64,000 nucleotides of DNA from Phylloscopus collybita (lineage: Eukaryota > Chordata > Aves > Passeriformes > Phylloscopidae), in the NCBI GenBank assembly GCA_027886175.1, contig JAJNNQ010000024.1, forward strand, positions 7,734,001 through 7,798,000, read 5' to 3'. The position numbers and the translations under genes are program-made. Positions within the stretch are counted from its first letter, which is position 1, and each line of letters opens with the position of its first letter. This document shows positions 13,895-25,596 of the stretch, piece after piece. The notes beneath the pieces are model-generated. The model was not told the origin of the DNA. It made no database searches and saw only the letters and a program-made list of their open reading frames with translations.

Positions 13895-14270
13895 TGTCAC
13901 AGTGAGGGTAGCTCTGACAAACCTTTAGGTCCCCTGACTTCAGGGCAGAGGGTGGCAAGAAAATAATTAGGAGTGGGAACGACGGTTGACTCTAGAAAAA
14001 TAACACTTTAATAATGGATAAAAGAAAATAGGAATGGTGTCCCCAAACTGTGCACAGTACCCAGGAGAACTCTGTGGGGATAACCCACCAAAGACCCAGA
14101 ACTGAGGAAAACATGACAACATATAGATCTGGGTCCAATCAGAAACTCAAACTGGGAACATAACCATATTTGTACAACATAGCTGACCAGTCATAAAAAC
14201 ATAACCTTATATGGAACATTTTCATTAACATGCAAACTCCCAGGAGCCTTTACTATTCACCACAGCTAGA
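13895..14270 (-). mobile_element. Candidate ERV LTR, minus orientation
   Basis: Read on the minus strand, this stretch starts TGTGGTGAATAG and ends CTCACTGTGACA, so it has the TG...CA ends of an LTR. Near its 3' third is ATTAAAG, a common variant polyadenylation signal (about 14007-14013), followed by a T-rich then mixed stretch that would be R/U5. The flank that would be the internal 3' part (14280-14750) is GC-richer than its surroundings. It holds an unrecognised 93-codon frame but no clear polypurine tract. No 5-bp target duplication is evident. The call rests on architecture, not on a recognised consensus; it could be unique DNA. Confidence 0.4.
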
Positions 14271-16594
14271 AAGGGCTTTCCCACGGCTTTAGGTTTTGGG
14301 CTGCTTCAGCTTGGCCAACTCCCACACCTGTAAGCAGGCTGCAAAACCCTCTAAACAAACTGAATCTCTACTTCTTCTTCACTTGGGCTAAGGAGACTTT
14401 AGGTGAGGGTCCCAAATCATTCCCTTTTTCCAGAATTCAGATGAGTCTGAAAGGCAGCAACCACTAATCATATTTACATCTCAACCAAGACCTTTTGCGC
14501 CTACTGTTTCCCATTAGGACCTCGTTTATTTTAGCCTTTTCTCTGCTGAAAGCTGCTCCCACCACCGTGTCCTTAGGCTGGGAAGGCTGTTGCTGGGGAT
14601 TGGGATCCCTGCTGCTCAGCAGGGTTTGTGCTCTGCCTGGTGGGGCGGGTCGGCAGAGGAGCCTCACCACCTGGTGTCGGTTCTGCTCAGCAGATTTTGT
14701 ATCTCTGTTTACACTCCGCTCAGCTATAATTGACAGTTCTGTCATCGTTTCTTCACCATCTCTGGGTGTATTGTTATAGCTGAATACATACTATAGATGG
14801 GAAGAATCCTTGCTCATCACAGCTGTCGCTCTCCTCTTCTTTGGTTCTTCTTGTTCTTTTTTTTCCCTACGCTTTGAGTAGTGTAAGTCATGGTGCTTAT
14901 ATTGCATATGCATTGACAGATTTCTTGACTGACATGCAAATTAATTCAGGGGAAGAGGAAAAGAACATTTTTGTTCCTGACACTTCTTTATTTTTATCTT
15001 TGCGTGCCATCTTTGACAGGCTTTAAAATCTTATTCGTTATTTAAAAAGTAACTTTAAATAAAGAGCAATTTGTTATATCAGAACTGTGCTACTACTGTA
15101 TCTGGCTTTCTGATTTGTTCAAGTCCACACTAAGAAAAGCTTCTCAGTGATTTGATTCTGACACTAAACAAGATCCCTGGAGTTGCAGTAAATTTATTGT
15201 CTTTTTCTTAAATCTGTTTGAGGGAGTTTTTATAATGCTCCTGGGCAGGGAATTTTCCTCTGGTGTCTTTTACCACTCTCCTTCAGGACTGCACATGCTG
15301 AACCCTGAGAAATATTCATAATGGCTAAAATTAAAGAGGATGGGCCCAGAAAGGGCCATAACTGAGAACAGAAAACACATTCTCATTAATCAAGAATAAC
15401 AGCAAGAGGACCTATTGTCTCAGTATCAGTAATGGATCAGCTACTGCAATATGAGACTCTTGAATTTTAAATCTTATTTATTAGCTCTCAAATCACTGCT
15501 TCTGGCTTTCATTTTCCAGTTCAACTGATCTCCTAGTAATTTTACTTTCTTTCAAGAAAACAAAAGGTTTATTTGTTTTTGCTTTTTTATATTTACTTAC
15601 ATTGGGATTAAAATTACCTGTGACCTGCCACCTCCCAAGAACTTCAGCCCAGGAATAAATCTGTGAATTCTGAGGAAACAGAAAAGCAATTTTATAGAGA
15701 GGAAATTGCCTTCATATTTATAGCAGATGAATTATAATCTTGTGTGGGATTTTTTTTCTGCTAAAAGATCACAATTCTCCAGTAGAGTAGCGACCTCAAT
15801 TTTTTCTCTTGTGGTAGGAAATTGTTGGATGTCTTCTCTCATTTCCTGTTGGGGCATGGTCAACTCTGAGATCAGTGCTACCCACTGGCTCCCCAGTGTT
15901 GTCCACCCCAAGGGTTCAAATACATTGCAGGAATTTCTCTGTTATGTGTTAGTGGTTTTCAGGGAGGAAAACAGCATCTATTGATTGGAGAGTAAGGCAC
16001 GTGAGGAAAAAAAGAACAGTGAGAATAAAAGAAAATATAAGTGTAGGAACATAGGTACTGAAGAATTAGAAGTGTCATTCAGAGAGGAGGAATGGGAAAG
16101 CGGAAAAAAAAAAGAATAAAATTAATCCTTGTTTTTTATTGTCATTGCTCATGTCTTTTTCCTCATTCCCCCAAAATATGTGTCTTTCTAAGATAAAATA
16201 GTCTCTAATGCAGGAATATGTCACAGACATTTTGGCAGAAATTTGGTTTTGTTTTTTTTTTCCCAGTAGATTTTTTTAGAATAACACATGATTTGATTCA
16301 AAAGGCTAATAACTGATTTGTGGTTCTTCTTCTAGAGGTTTTTCAGTCCTTTGTGTTCTCTTGGCTGGTGCCTTGAATTTAGCTGAAAGCTACGTTAGTC
16401 AGTGGATGTGATGCTTTTAGCTAGAGAGGAAAACTCATACGAACAACATGGAGAGTGAGCTTTCATTACAGTCTGGGTACTTTAAAATTCTTTGCACTTC
16501 ACAAGCTTCGTTGTGCTTGATTTGTGCTCCTGAAGAGACAAAGGAGGAGGAACAGCTTTGGAAAATTCAGCCCTTTGAGAGCCAAGGACAAACC
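14271..16594. other. No gene recognised; GC-richer patch at 14470-14745
   Basis: The patch holds overlapping chance-length frames of about 93 codons on both strands and two copies of the small inverted repeat CTGCTCAGCAG (about 14608 and 14683). If the neighbouring minus-strand LTR call is right, this could be internal retroviral sequence, but I recognise no retroviral protein motif. The rest is AT-rich. Confidence 0.6.
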
Positions 16595-16619
16595 TTTTTT
16601 TTTTTTTTTTTTTTTTTTT
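16595..16619 (+). repeat. Poly-T run, 25 bases
   Basis: Uninterrupted T25. The frame reading a Lys-run across it on the minus strand is an artefact. Confidence 0.96.
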
Positions 16620-19600
16620 AAATCCGTTTTTAACCTTGCACTTCTGGAGAGTTTTAAGTGTCCAGGTGTCACAAGATGTAAGAAATAATGAGGCAGAATA
16701 GTGATTATGGGTGGCAATTAGTCACTGATCAGCTCTTTTTAGTGGCTTGTTTAGAATGATGCTTTTTTGCTACCCACAAAGTAGGAGTAAAAATTTAAAT
16801 CTTTTTCTTGTCCACTGGTTAATAGGTGTCTTAGAATAAATTTACAGTGACAGGTTCTTGTATCAATAATGAGTGTAAGTAATGAAAAACCAATAAACTT
16901 TATCAGCCTGTAGACTTTTATGTTTGCTTTCTACCATTTAGCCTGTTTGCATTTCAGAGAAGCTATAGATTCTTTCCTACTGTGTTTCCTCTGATGCTGG
17001 AATTGTAATTTTGAGCAAAGTTCCAGATACTGCTGCAGTTATGGAAAGCAGATATTGAATTACTGGGGTCAAAGCTAGGTATGGAGCAATTTTGTTTAAA
17101 AAAAAAGGCTAAAGCAAGGTTTTTGCTTTAAAGGTAAAAGCCCAAGAGCAAATGCTAACCAAAAAATGAACCTGTGAATCCTGTGCAGATTAAGTACCCT
17201 GCTTCAGAGTACTTATTTTTGTTTGACAAAAGAGATAAGTTTCTTTTTCAGTAAACTTATGGAAATGAAGATTTTTGCTAACCTTACTCCATCTCAGAAC
17301 ACTTATTTTTGAATTATTCATTTGAAGGTTGCTTGCTATGGAGAGATCACAGTTCCCACCATGTTCATTTGTCTGACTTCTTTCCTGCCCTCCCTGAGTG
17401 TGCCTGTAATTCATCACTGCTTTCCTTATTTCTGAGTTCCATAGGAATGAACATCTTTTAAACAAATAAATAGTTGTGCCTCTTTCTTGTCACCTTTTCA
17501 GTATTTTCCCTTAAAGTTTTTCTTATTGCCTTTAGGGCATTTTGGAAAGCCTGGGGAGGGGAGGAGGTGGCTGTTTCCAGGAGATCATGTCTCTTTTTTC
17601 TGAGGGAGTTCCTTTTAGCAGGACTCCTGACAATCTCCTTTCCACCAACTCATCTCCTGCCCCAGACTCAGAGAAGCTTTGAAAAATGAGAATATTGTAC
17701 TTGAGGCAAAGACAACCACTTAAGCTGTGTGATGCTATTAATGTGTGCCTTGTTACCTTTGCCTGCCAAGACCAGCTGACTTTAACAGCACAGAGTGGGA
17801 CCTGAGTCCCATCTTTAGGAAATCCTGAAAGAGGTGAAAGAGGTGATTACACTCTGGTTATCTTTTCCTAACAAAGTTTTTGAGAAAATGCTTATTATTT
17901 TCTGCCTTAAACATATCACCTAGAATATTTTGACTGAATCCCTGGAAAATAGGTAAAAACTGGTGGTCCACATTATAGGTATTATTTGGCTGGGTTCAGT
18001 TGTGACATTTTTCTCAAAAGTGAAGAGGCAATCTTCACTTCATAAGAAAAGATGTTTGGAATATTCTTGTTGTTGGTAAACCAGCATATTAGATGTGGTC
18101 ATTTATTTTTCATTTAATCTGTGTGTCTTCCCTTTCATCCAATACTTAGGAAACCTTCTTATTAACAGCCACCTGTGTAAAAACCTTCTTTAACTCTTTC
18201 AGTTCATGTTTCTGTTATGCTGAGTACTCCTTAGCAGATGTGTCCCTTGGATAAGCACAGTTCCAGGGCATCCTTTTAAATTCTGAATTATCTTCTTTGA
18301 ATATTAGTTTATATTGCAGAATAAGGGGGAGAATAACTTCTTTTCAAGAAAAGTTATCACTATCACTGAATTGTGAAATAAGATTACTGGTAAATCATAA
18401 TTTTTCAGTGCAGCTGATGGAAGAAATAAATCCATCTAGGCACATCTAAGCAAAGTATTTACAGCTCGCTCAAACAGCCTTTCTAACTCATATTTCCTGT
18501 ATAAATCAGTCTTGTTTGTGACCTTGGAAATACATCAGAATTACAAAAATAACTAAATTGCTTTCTGCCAACTCAAGCTGAGGTTCTTTTAACTTACCAT
18601 TGCCTTCAATTTCACAGAAAATGTCCTCTCTGATTAAATACAATTTTAACATTACAAAATGCTTTAGAAAAAAAAATAAATAAAAAAAGCTGTCTATAGT
18701 TAAAATGATACTTTCATACTACCAATCTGAATTTTTACTACCATGAGTGAGTTTGACCACAATATACTGTAAATATCTGTTGACATGCAATCTCAGAAAG
18801 AAGTCTGGCTTCAAGTTTGTACTTATAAATTCCTTTTAAATTCTTTTAAAAGCCATTGCGTTTGAAATGCCCTTCTTTTAAGTTAAGACATATCCCCATA
18901 GGAATTTCCTAACACTTCACTGGAGGTTTTTTGTCCCTGGGCCAAAAGGCCAAGACAGCTAGCCCTCTTTTTGTTGCCTATCTCTTTTGAGGCTAACCTA
19001 GGCTGCCTGCTGTTTCTTTTGAAAGCTCACCCTGCTTCCATTGACACAAGTCCTGACCCAAATGCTTATTGCAGCTTGTCTTTCTGCCTTGTAGTTTCCC
19101 AGGCACAGACAGCACAACTGTCATAATCCTTTAGACTTTACTGATGTCAATATATTGATGTTAGGAAAAGATCAAGCTGGGAGATTTTGGTCACTTTTCC
19201 TTTCATCTGGGCAATGTCCAGCCATGGTGAAATATAAGTTGATGACAAGGGAAGATTTTGGTGGCAAAGGATGGAGCATTGATAAAAATCCAAACCAAAT
19301 AAAACTAAAGCAGCTGAGGAGGAAATACAAGGCTCAACTACCCTTGATTGGTTTGGGTAATTTGTGTGAAAGGGGTTCAAATTTAAGAGGAGCATTGGTG
19401 TTACTACATTCTCATTACAGTCTTCCTTCTTTTGAGGGAAGAAATTAATGGAATTTTTCTCTGAACTAGAAACTGCAATTTCACCTGGCTCTGCAGGCAG
19501 CAACATGCCAGTCATCACATAACAGTAATGTGTTCATGCATGATGTCTTGTGTACATCCCTAGTTTTATTGGAAGCCTGCCCTCTGGAATGGGAAGTTTC

Positions 19601-19858
19601 CAAGCCCTTACATTCTGAGCACTCTTTTGGCCATTTCCTTTCCATGCACAAAATCATACCCCAAGTCTCAATGCTGGCCACAGCCTTTGAAAGAAAACAC
19701 TTCACATTTAATCTGTGGAGCTGTTCATTACTAAACCCTCAGCAGATTCCACCTACATTGAACAACTAATTCTTGTCACTGCTGGTATGACATGATTAGC
19801 ACCTAAGAAATTAAAATCTACGTGAGGAAAGGCAACCAGGAATAGAGATAGCAAAGAA

Positions 19859-19864
<6 letters not shown>
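16620..19864. other. No gene seen; AT-rich unique DNA
   Basis: The longest frame (minus strand, about 19147-19518, 123 codons) shows no domain and overlaps an equally plausible frame on the other strand. Nothing else is recognised. Confidence 0.7.

Positions 19865-19916
<52 letters not shown>
19865..19916 (+). repeat. Poly-A run, 52 bases
   Basis: The longest homopolymer in the window, uninterrupted A52, with GAAGAGTTT on the left and GAGGCAGAGG on the right. No retrocopied gene body, CR1 end (which lacks poly-A) or target duplication is recognised upstream. It is probably slippage growth; a retro-tail cannot be excluded. Confidence 0.96.
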
Positions 19917-19920
<4 letters not shown>

Positions 19921-21493
19921 CAGAGGCTGAAAACTGAAGGCATAAACCTGTTGAAGACTACATTTCCAACCTCAATACTTGACTTTACGAACATTATGTT
20001 TGCTTATTTTGTTGGGGGAAAAGGATTGTGGGAGATTTTAATTGCAATTATTATTCTATTTATAATACAGCAATTCTACACAAAAATCTACAACACAGCA
20101 TGCTCCCTTCTAATTGAAAGCTTCCCCAAAAAAAAGAAGGCACTTTCAGAGCCTCCCATGATGACTGAAAGGTCTCAGCCTTCTGCTGGAGGTTCTCACT
20201 TTGGTAGAGTAAGGGGCAGTGTGGGACACTGCTTTTGTGGGACACTGCTTTTGTGGGACACAGCTGTTTGCTGCCCAAGGGTTTGAGGAGGTGGATATTG
20301 TTCTCAGCCCTCTGAAATGCCACAAGACCTATCTGCAGTCCCTGGTCTCGCCTCCTCTTTTCATCAAGGTGAACTAAATAGAGTCTTTAAGCACAGGGAT
20401 CTGTGTCTTATTTCTGTCTGAGGGTATTAAAAACACAATCTGATTCTGCAGTTACCTTTATAATTAAAGGTCAGGGCAACTTTATAGCCTTCAAAAATGT
20501 ACCCCTGATTTACAGGAAAACATAAAAGTCAGAGGAGAATTGGGTCATGTAATTTAAAGATCATTATTGTCATTCTCTTTGAAATAATACTTCCACATTG
20601 GAATTGAAGTTACATTATTCACTGAGATTTGTAGTTTTAAAAAATTGGAGATGGACAATATTTTTTTCAGGTCTCAACCTTTAGCTAGAATGAGTTATGG
20701 TAATTGTTGTAAACAGACTATTAATGTTAGCAAAGAAAATATGGCAGCAAATTAAAAGTAGAGCTCTGCCAGGAAAACATTCAAGAAAGAAAAATTTATG
20801 AAGGATAAGGGAAAACATTAGACTTGTGAATATCATTATGATTAGAAGGCTTTCTGATTAAAATAATATATTTGTAATTTTTAAAGCCAAAACAGAACTT
20901 AATATTGTCTTTGACAGAGTAAGAAAGTGGATGTAGATGAAGATAGTGGAGTTTGAAGGGGTAGTTTGGACAAAAGGATAGTGGAAAATTTACATGTGGA
21001 GGTTTGTATTCATAAACAAGAAAATAACTAAAATATGCAGGTTTTGGCTTTCCCTTTTCCTCCTTCCAACACACTTATCAGGATCAAGGAGATTTTTTTT
21101 TTTTCTTTTATCTACAGTAAAGATTTAGCAAACCCTGTAGGTTGTGCATTTACACCCCTCTCAGCCTGAAGAATCAGAATTTGAAAGGGACTCAGAAGAA
21201 AACATAGCTAAGTTTGGCATGAGAATTAAGCTTCTGATTGTTTGTACAGTGAGCAGAGACACTTTTATTTTTCTAAGTATTTAATTTTTTTAAGTAGGGA
21301 AAGAATAGCAGCTACAGAAGGTGTTGCACTAGTTAAGTTGCCTTCCAAGAGGTAAAAAAAGTTCCAAAAGAAGTCACAAGTTTTCCTGAATAGATCTCTG
21401 TTGTCTGGGTTTTTGCTGTTCTCCTCTGTCTCTTTATGAAGCTTTTCTAAAATTCTATTTCAGCCTTCTCTATTTTCCTTTTGCAATGGAGTC
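19917..21493. other. No gene seen; one small tandem repeat
   Basis: Only the 16-bp tandem at 20221-20264 stands out. Frames of about 90-110 codons here have no recognisable character. Confidence 0.7.
20221..20264 (+). repeat. 16-bp tandem repeat, 2.7 copies
   Basis: Unit GTGGGACACTGCTTTT is repeated perfectly at 20221-20236 and 20237-20252, with a third partial copy GTGGGACACAGC. A small local duplication; a possible GGGACA-type binding cluster is speculation. Confidence 0.95.
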
Positions 21494-21745
21494 TGTCACG
21501 ATTTTATATAAATAACTTTCTTGTTTTTGTAACTACCTATGTTTACATTCTTCTCATAAGGAAGAGGCTGCTCATGGACTGTTGGGTTGACCAGTGTGGT
21601 TGAAGAGGAAGATTTTCTTCCTCCAATCCATGGTCACTGTTGGAATTCTATAAATGTTGAAGTCTGTAAATAAACTTCCCCTTTTCTGCCTTGGTCATCT
21701 CAGTGTGTGAGTGTTGTTTCTTTGTCTCATGTTGCGATAGATCTC
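21494..21745 (+). mobile_element. Solo LTR of an endogenous retrovirus (ERV-like)
   Basis: The segment begins with a TGTCACG terminus typical of many avian ERV LTRs. It has a TATA-like box TATAAAT at 21649-21655 and a polyadenylation signal AATAAA at 21669-21674, followed by a pyrimidine-rich, then GT-rich, stretch as expected for R/U5. A GAGGAAGA/TCTTCCTC stem with TTT loop lies at about 21604-21622. No gag, pol or env sequence is seen on either side, so it would be a solo LTR. The right end is not pinned: candidates are the CA dinucleotides at about 21729 and 21744. No convincing target-site duplication was found. The family is not named. Confidence 0.6.
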
Positions 21746-21800
21746 AGAGGATCTAAAGTAATGAATCTCCGTCAAATGGAACCAAAAGCCTTTTATCCAG

Positions 21801-21802
21801 TT

Positions 21803-21844
<42 letters not shown>

Positions 21845-21892
21845 GGTGGGGTTTTTTTTGTTTGTTTTTTTTTTGTGGTTTTTTTTTTTTTG
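21801..21892 (+). repeat. (GTT)n followed by G/T-rich tract
   Basis: About twelve perfect GTT units (21803-21841), then GGTGGGG and T-runs of 8 to 12 with single G interruptions. It lies about 60 bp right of the LTR-like segment. Confidence 0.95.
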
Positions 21893-23647
21893 TATATCTA
21901 AGGAAATGACAAATCTTTGAGCAGGGTGATAAGAAAAGGTGGTGGCAAGCGAACAACTGATTCTTTCCCAAATTTGTTACAGCTGCTTTCTCCCTCTGTC
22001 CTGGAGCAGTGCTATTCCAAGCCAATTTAAATGACTTCAGCAGACTCATCACAATGTAAAAGTGATTTTTTTTTTCTTACCTTCTTTCCTCTGTGACTAA
22101 AGTACTAGGCAGAAAGGAAGCTGATAGGAGGAAATATGAAGAGGGTAGAGGCTACTGCTGCATCCTTGTCTTAACTAATATTTCAGGTGCTGGTGTTAGC
22201 AGAAAAAAATTTACAATCTGCTTTTACTTTCCATTTGCAAATGGAACACACTAGAGAGATAGTAAAAGTCAGGGCTTCCAGCCATTTGAGCAACCCCTTG
22301 GATATGAACTAGCTACTCATAGGAAAATCATCTTTTTCTGCATTTACATATATTTCTGATTTCATACCTGTACCTATATGTATATTGAGTTATTTCTTTC
22401 TTATAGACATTTGATGTAGATTTCTGACTGATACTTTAATTAAAAATTTAATATCTTTGCTAATGCTTTTATAGGTGATATCTAAGCCTTTTGTTTCTTT
22501 CATCCAAATACAATTCAGTTCAATAACCTCCAACTTTATAACTTAAACATTTATAACAATATCAAATTTCTGCTCTAGGTTCTGAAAGTGTTTTTGTCAC
22601 AAATATCTTTCCTCTTTGAAAATTATTTTCAGGAGCTTTGTTTTTAAATGGGAAAAGTGTGTGTGGGGATTCAACAACGCTCATTATATTATTTGTTCCT
22701 TTTTCATTAAAATCAAAGTAGCATATCCAGGTGATTTTTTTCACCAACCTGCACATTCTGGTCACATTCATTATTTTTCACATGGCTAGGCAAATCTCAT
22801 AAGATAGAAGCAGATGGTGACAGCTTCCTCATACCATCAAATCAAATTGAGATAGCAAAAATAAACATTGGTCCCAAGCTTAGAAACTAGGTGAACAGTC
22901 TGCTTTCTGAAAAGCTGTGCCAATTTTTTTTAGAAACCATGGATAAAACAGTGTTGATTAAGAGATAACCATGAACCTCCAAAAAGAATTCTTAGGAGAA
23001 TACTGAAGATGTGAGACTACCTAATACTTGGTGTTCTACATCAAGATGGGGTTTGTTTGATAAGTGTGAGTACTCTCCCTCTGGCCTTTGTGATGAGAAT
23101 GTTCTCTGATCAATAATTCAGTGTCACCTGAGGTTCGCTATTTGAAATTTAGGAACTACAGGTAATATTTGCACTGTTTCCTCAACCCCCTCTGTGGAAC
23201 AATAAAACATGGTAAAATATGCAGTAAAAATTTTGCTGCTGTAGGATGAAAATCTATGTTGCAAATGTCATCCAGGTTCACTGTTTTAATAGCAACATTT
23301 AAATCTGGTTCTCTAATTTTCTCCTCTTATTAATTTTTTTTTTTTTTGTGTGTCAATTCTTTTCATCACTCAGAAAGCCTTGCACCATGGCATCTGGGAA
23401 ACAACTGTAGGAGAAAAAAACAAATACCTTGGGAATATCAGATGTACATTACATCACACCAGCCTAAGCTATACTCCTGATTTTGAGCATAAAGTATAAG
23501 AAATAAATATTTTCACTGATTTAGGACTTGGGGCATGTTTGCAAGTAGGAAATGCTCATCTGGTCAAAAGAGTGAGGGCACTAGATTCTTTCAATGAAAT
23601 TATTACCAAATTTCTAAACAGAGGTCAAATCTCTCTGTGTTCTCAAA

Positions 23648-23699
23648 TAACAAAACAAACAAACAAACAAAAACCCACACCAACAAAAATAAACACCCC
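23648..23699 (+). repeat. Short A/C-rich tract
   Basis: (AAAC)n followed by AAAAACCCACACC and A-rich sequence, about 50 bp. Confidence 0.88.
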
Positions 23700-24445
23700 T
23701 CAACTTTAAAAGGAAAAGCAAACTTTTTTTCCATATGTAACATTTCCATCTCAGATGATTACCTTTGTTAAATTTGCATGCAGCAGGAACTTGGGTATAT
23801 TGCTGCTGGAGAAGTAGGGCAACTGATTGAAAGGTGATACTACTTCTGTATTACAAAACTGTTGCCTTCAAAGAAAAATACCAATCAAAGGTAAATATAT
23901 AAATAAAAGTACTTATAGCATTAATGCTTTTATGTGAAAAAGTGCATGGAGCATTGGAAAGGGAGAGGTTTTATGAGAATTAGGCTGGGACAATAAAATA
24001 GCATTTGCCTGATACTGGTATCATATATTTCATAAATAGGTAGAATAACACAGTTCAGGCAGAAGGGTTTAGCAGTTCCTCTCATTTGGAATGTTCCCTT
24101 TGTTATCTTCCAGAGGGTGACTTATCCTGTAAAAAAACATGTTACACAACCCATTATGTGTCTTGATATTCGTCACGAAGTAAATGTTATGACAAGTTAA
24201 TTTGATGGAAAGATACCCTTAAAAATATCACAGTAAAAAGAAAAGTGTTGTGATTAACAGAGTTCTACTGTAGTCAAAGACAGGTTGTATTTTAGATTTT
24301 TTGCTATGCTCTGTACCTAACTGAAAGAAGTTGTATCTAAAGTTGCCTTCTAAACTTTAGATGGCCAATTGTTTGATCACTAACAGGTGTGTCCCAGATG
24401 TGCTAACACAGGACTGAGGGAAGGAAAATCCTCTTGTGCCAATGA

Positions 24446-24465
24446 ATAATACTTATAAGTATTAT
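24446..24465. repeat. Perfect 20-bp palindrome
   Basis: ATAATACTTATAAGTATTAT equals its own reverse complement. A 13-bp part of it (ATAATACTTATAA) recurs at 24504-24516, so this AT-rich stretch has several alternative pairings. Confidence 0.95.
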
Positions 24466-25377
24466 ATGAGAATATTATCTATTATTTGTATGATAAAAAT
24501 AATATAATACTTATAATTTGGTACTGTGCCTATGCATGTGGAAATGTCAGCCTTACAGTGATTCTTTTTGTCCTTCAATTAAATCCTCCTGTAATTTTGG
24601 GGATGTGAGAGAATCACGAAAGGTCACTGTTAACTTCAAGCCTAAATTCATAATCTCCTTGGAGCGATAGGGGAATTCACTTCCTAATCGACATTTCTGT
24701 GCTGCCTGAGGAATTTGGAAAGGTAGTATCACAACAGGTTAGGTATGTCTTTTAGATTTCTTTTTTTCTCCTTTGTAATCCCATATGATATGAACACTTA
24801 TTTTAATAATAACAAACTTTTTTACAGCCTCAATCAACGTATGTATCAGCTAACTTAAAAAAAAAAAGTTACAATTTATGTGCCATGGGCTATGAAATGT
24901 GTTAATTTTCCTTCTTATGCTGCTCCACTTTTTCTTCTATTTATTGCATTGATTTTAAGTCATCAGGCAACATATAGCATGGATTTCCATCAACTTCCTT
25001 GCTTATGTCAAGGATCCCTTTGACATTTGACTGCATTTTTCAGATCCCTCTTTTTATCTTTTCTCACCGTTCTTTATCTATTTTCCCTACATTGTCCTTT
25101 TCCCTCAAGTCTTCTTTTTACCCAAAGGGATATGCTGAAGAGGATCAGTAACAGTTTGGGATTTTTGCTTCCACCTCTCTCTCAGATCTATTTCTCCTTA
25201 CTTCAAAAAGAGGAAATTTTTTCCAAGTCTTACAGGGATAGAACGGCAACAACATTAACCCTGTCTGGTGCTCTTCCCAGCTCCAAGTTGCCTTCCCATC
25301 CTCAGACACAAAGGTCTTCTGCTTCAGAGGAAAAAAGCTAAGCCATTAACTAATCTTCAGATCTTAAAATTGTGGAA

Positions 25378-25404
25378 TTCAGATAATTTTCCAAATTATC
25401 TGAA
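25378..25404. repeat. Hairpin: 12-bp arms, 3-base loop
   Basis: TTCAGATAATTT pairs with AAATTATCTGAA around a TCC loop. A T-run does not follow, so it does not look like a bacterial-type terminator, and none is expected here. Confidence 0.95.
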
Positions 25405-25574
25405 AAGTAGTCAGAAACAATAAAACGGGGGAAAAGATGATTACTGTATACTTCAGTGGATACATTATTGCTGAAAATGTCGGGCATACATAATCAACTA
25501 TTTAACAAAGGTGCTTGAGCTTTGATTTTAACATGAATTTCCTCCAAGACACCCTTACACAGTGCTCTGACATT

Positions 25575-25596
25575 TAAATAAATTTAAATTTATTTA
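25575..25596. repeat. Perfect 22-bp palindrome
   Basis: A self-complementary 22-mer of TAAATAAATTT and its reverse complement, directly after CATT. A/T only. Confidence 0.95.

Noticed and set aside
19147..19705. Overlapping frames on both strands (up to 123 codons)
   Set aside because: No domain and no preference for one strand; consistent with chance.
25378..25404. Hairpin as a transcription terminator
   Set aside because: AT-rich stem without a following T-run, in a eukaryotic context where this signal type does not apply.
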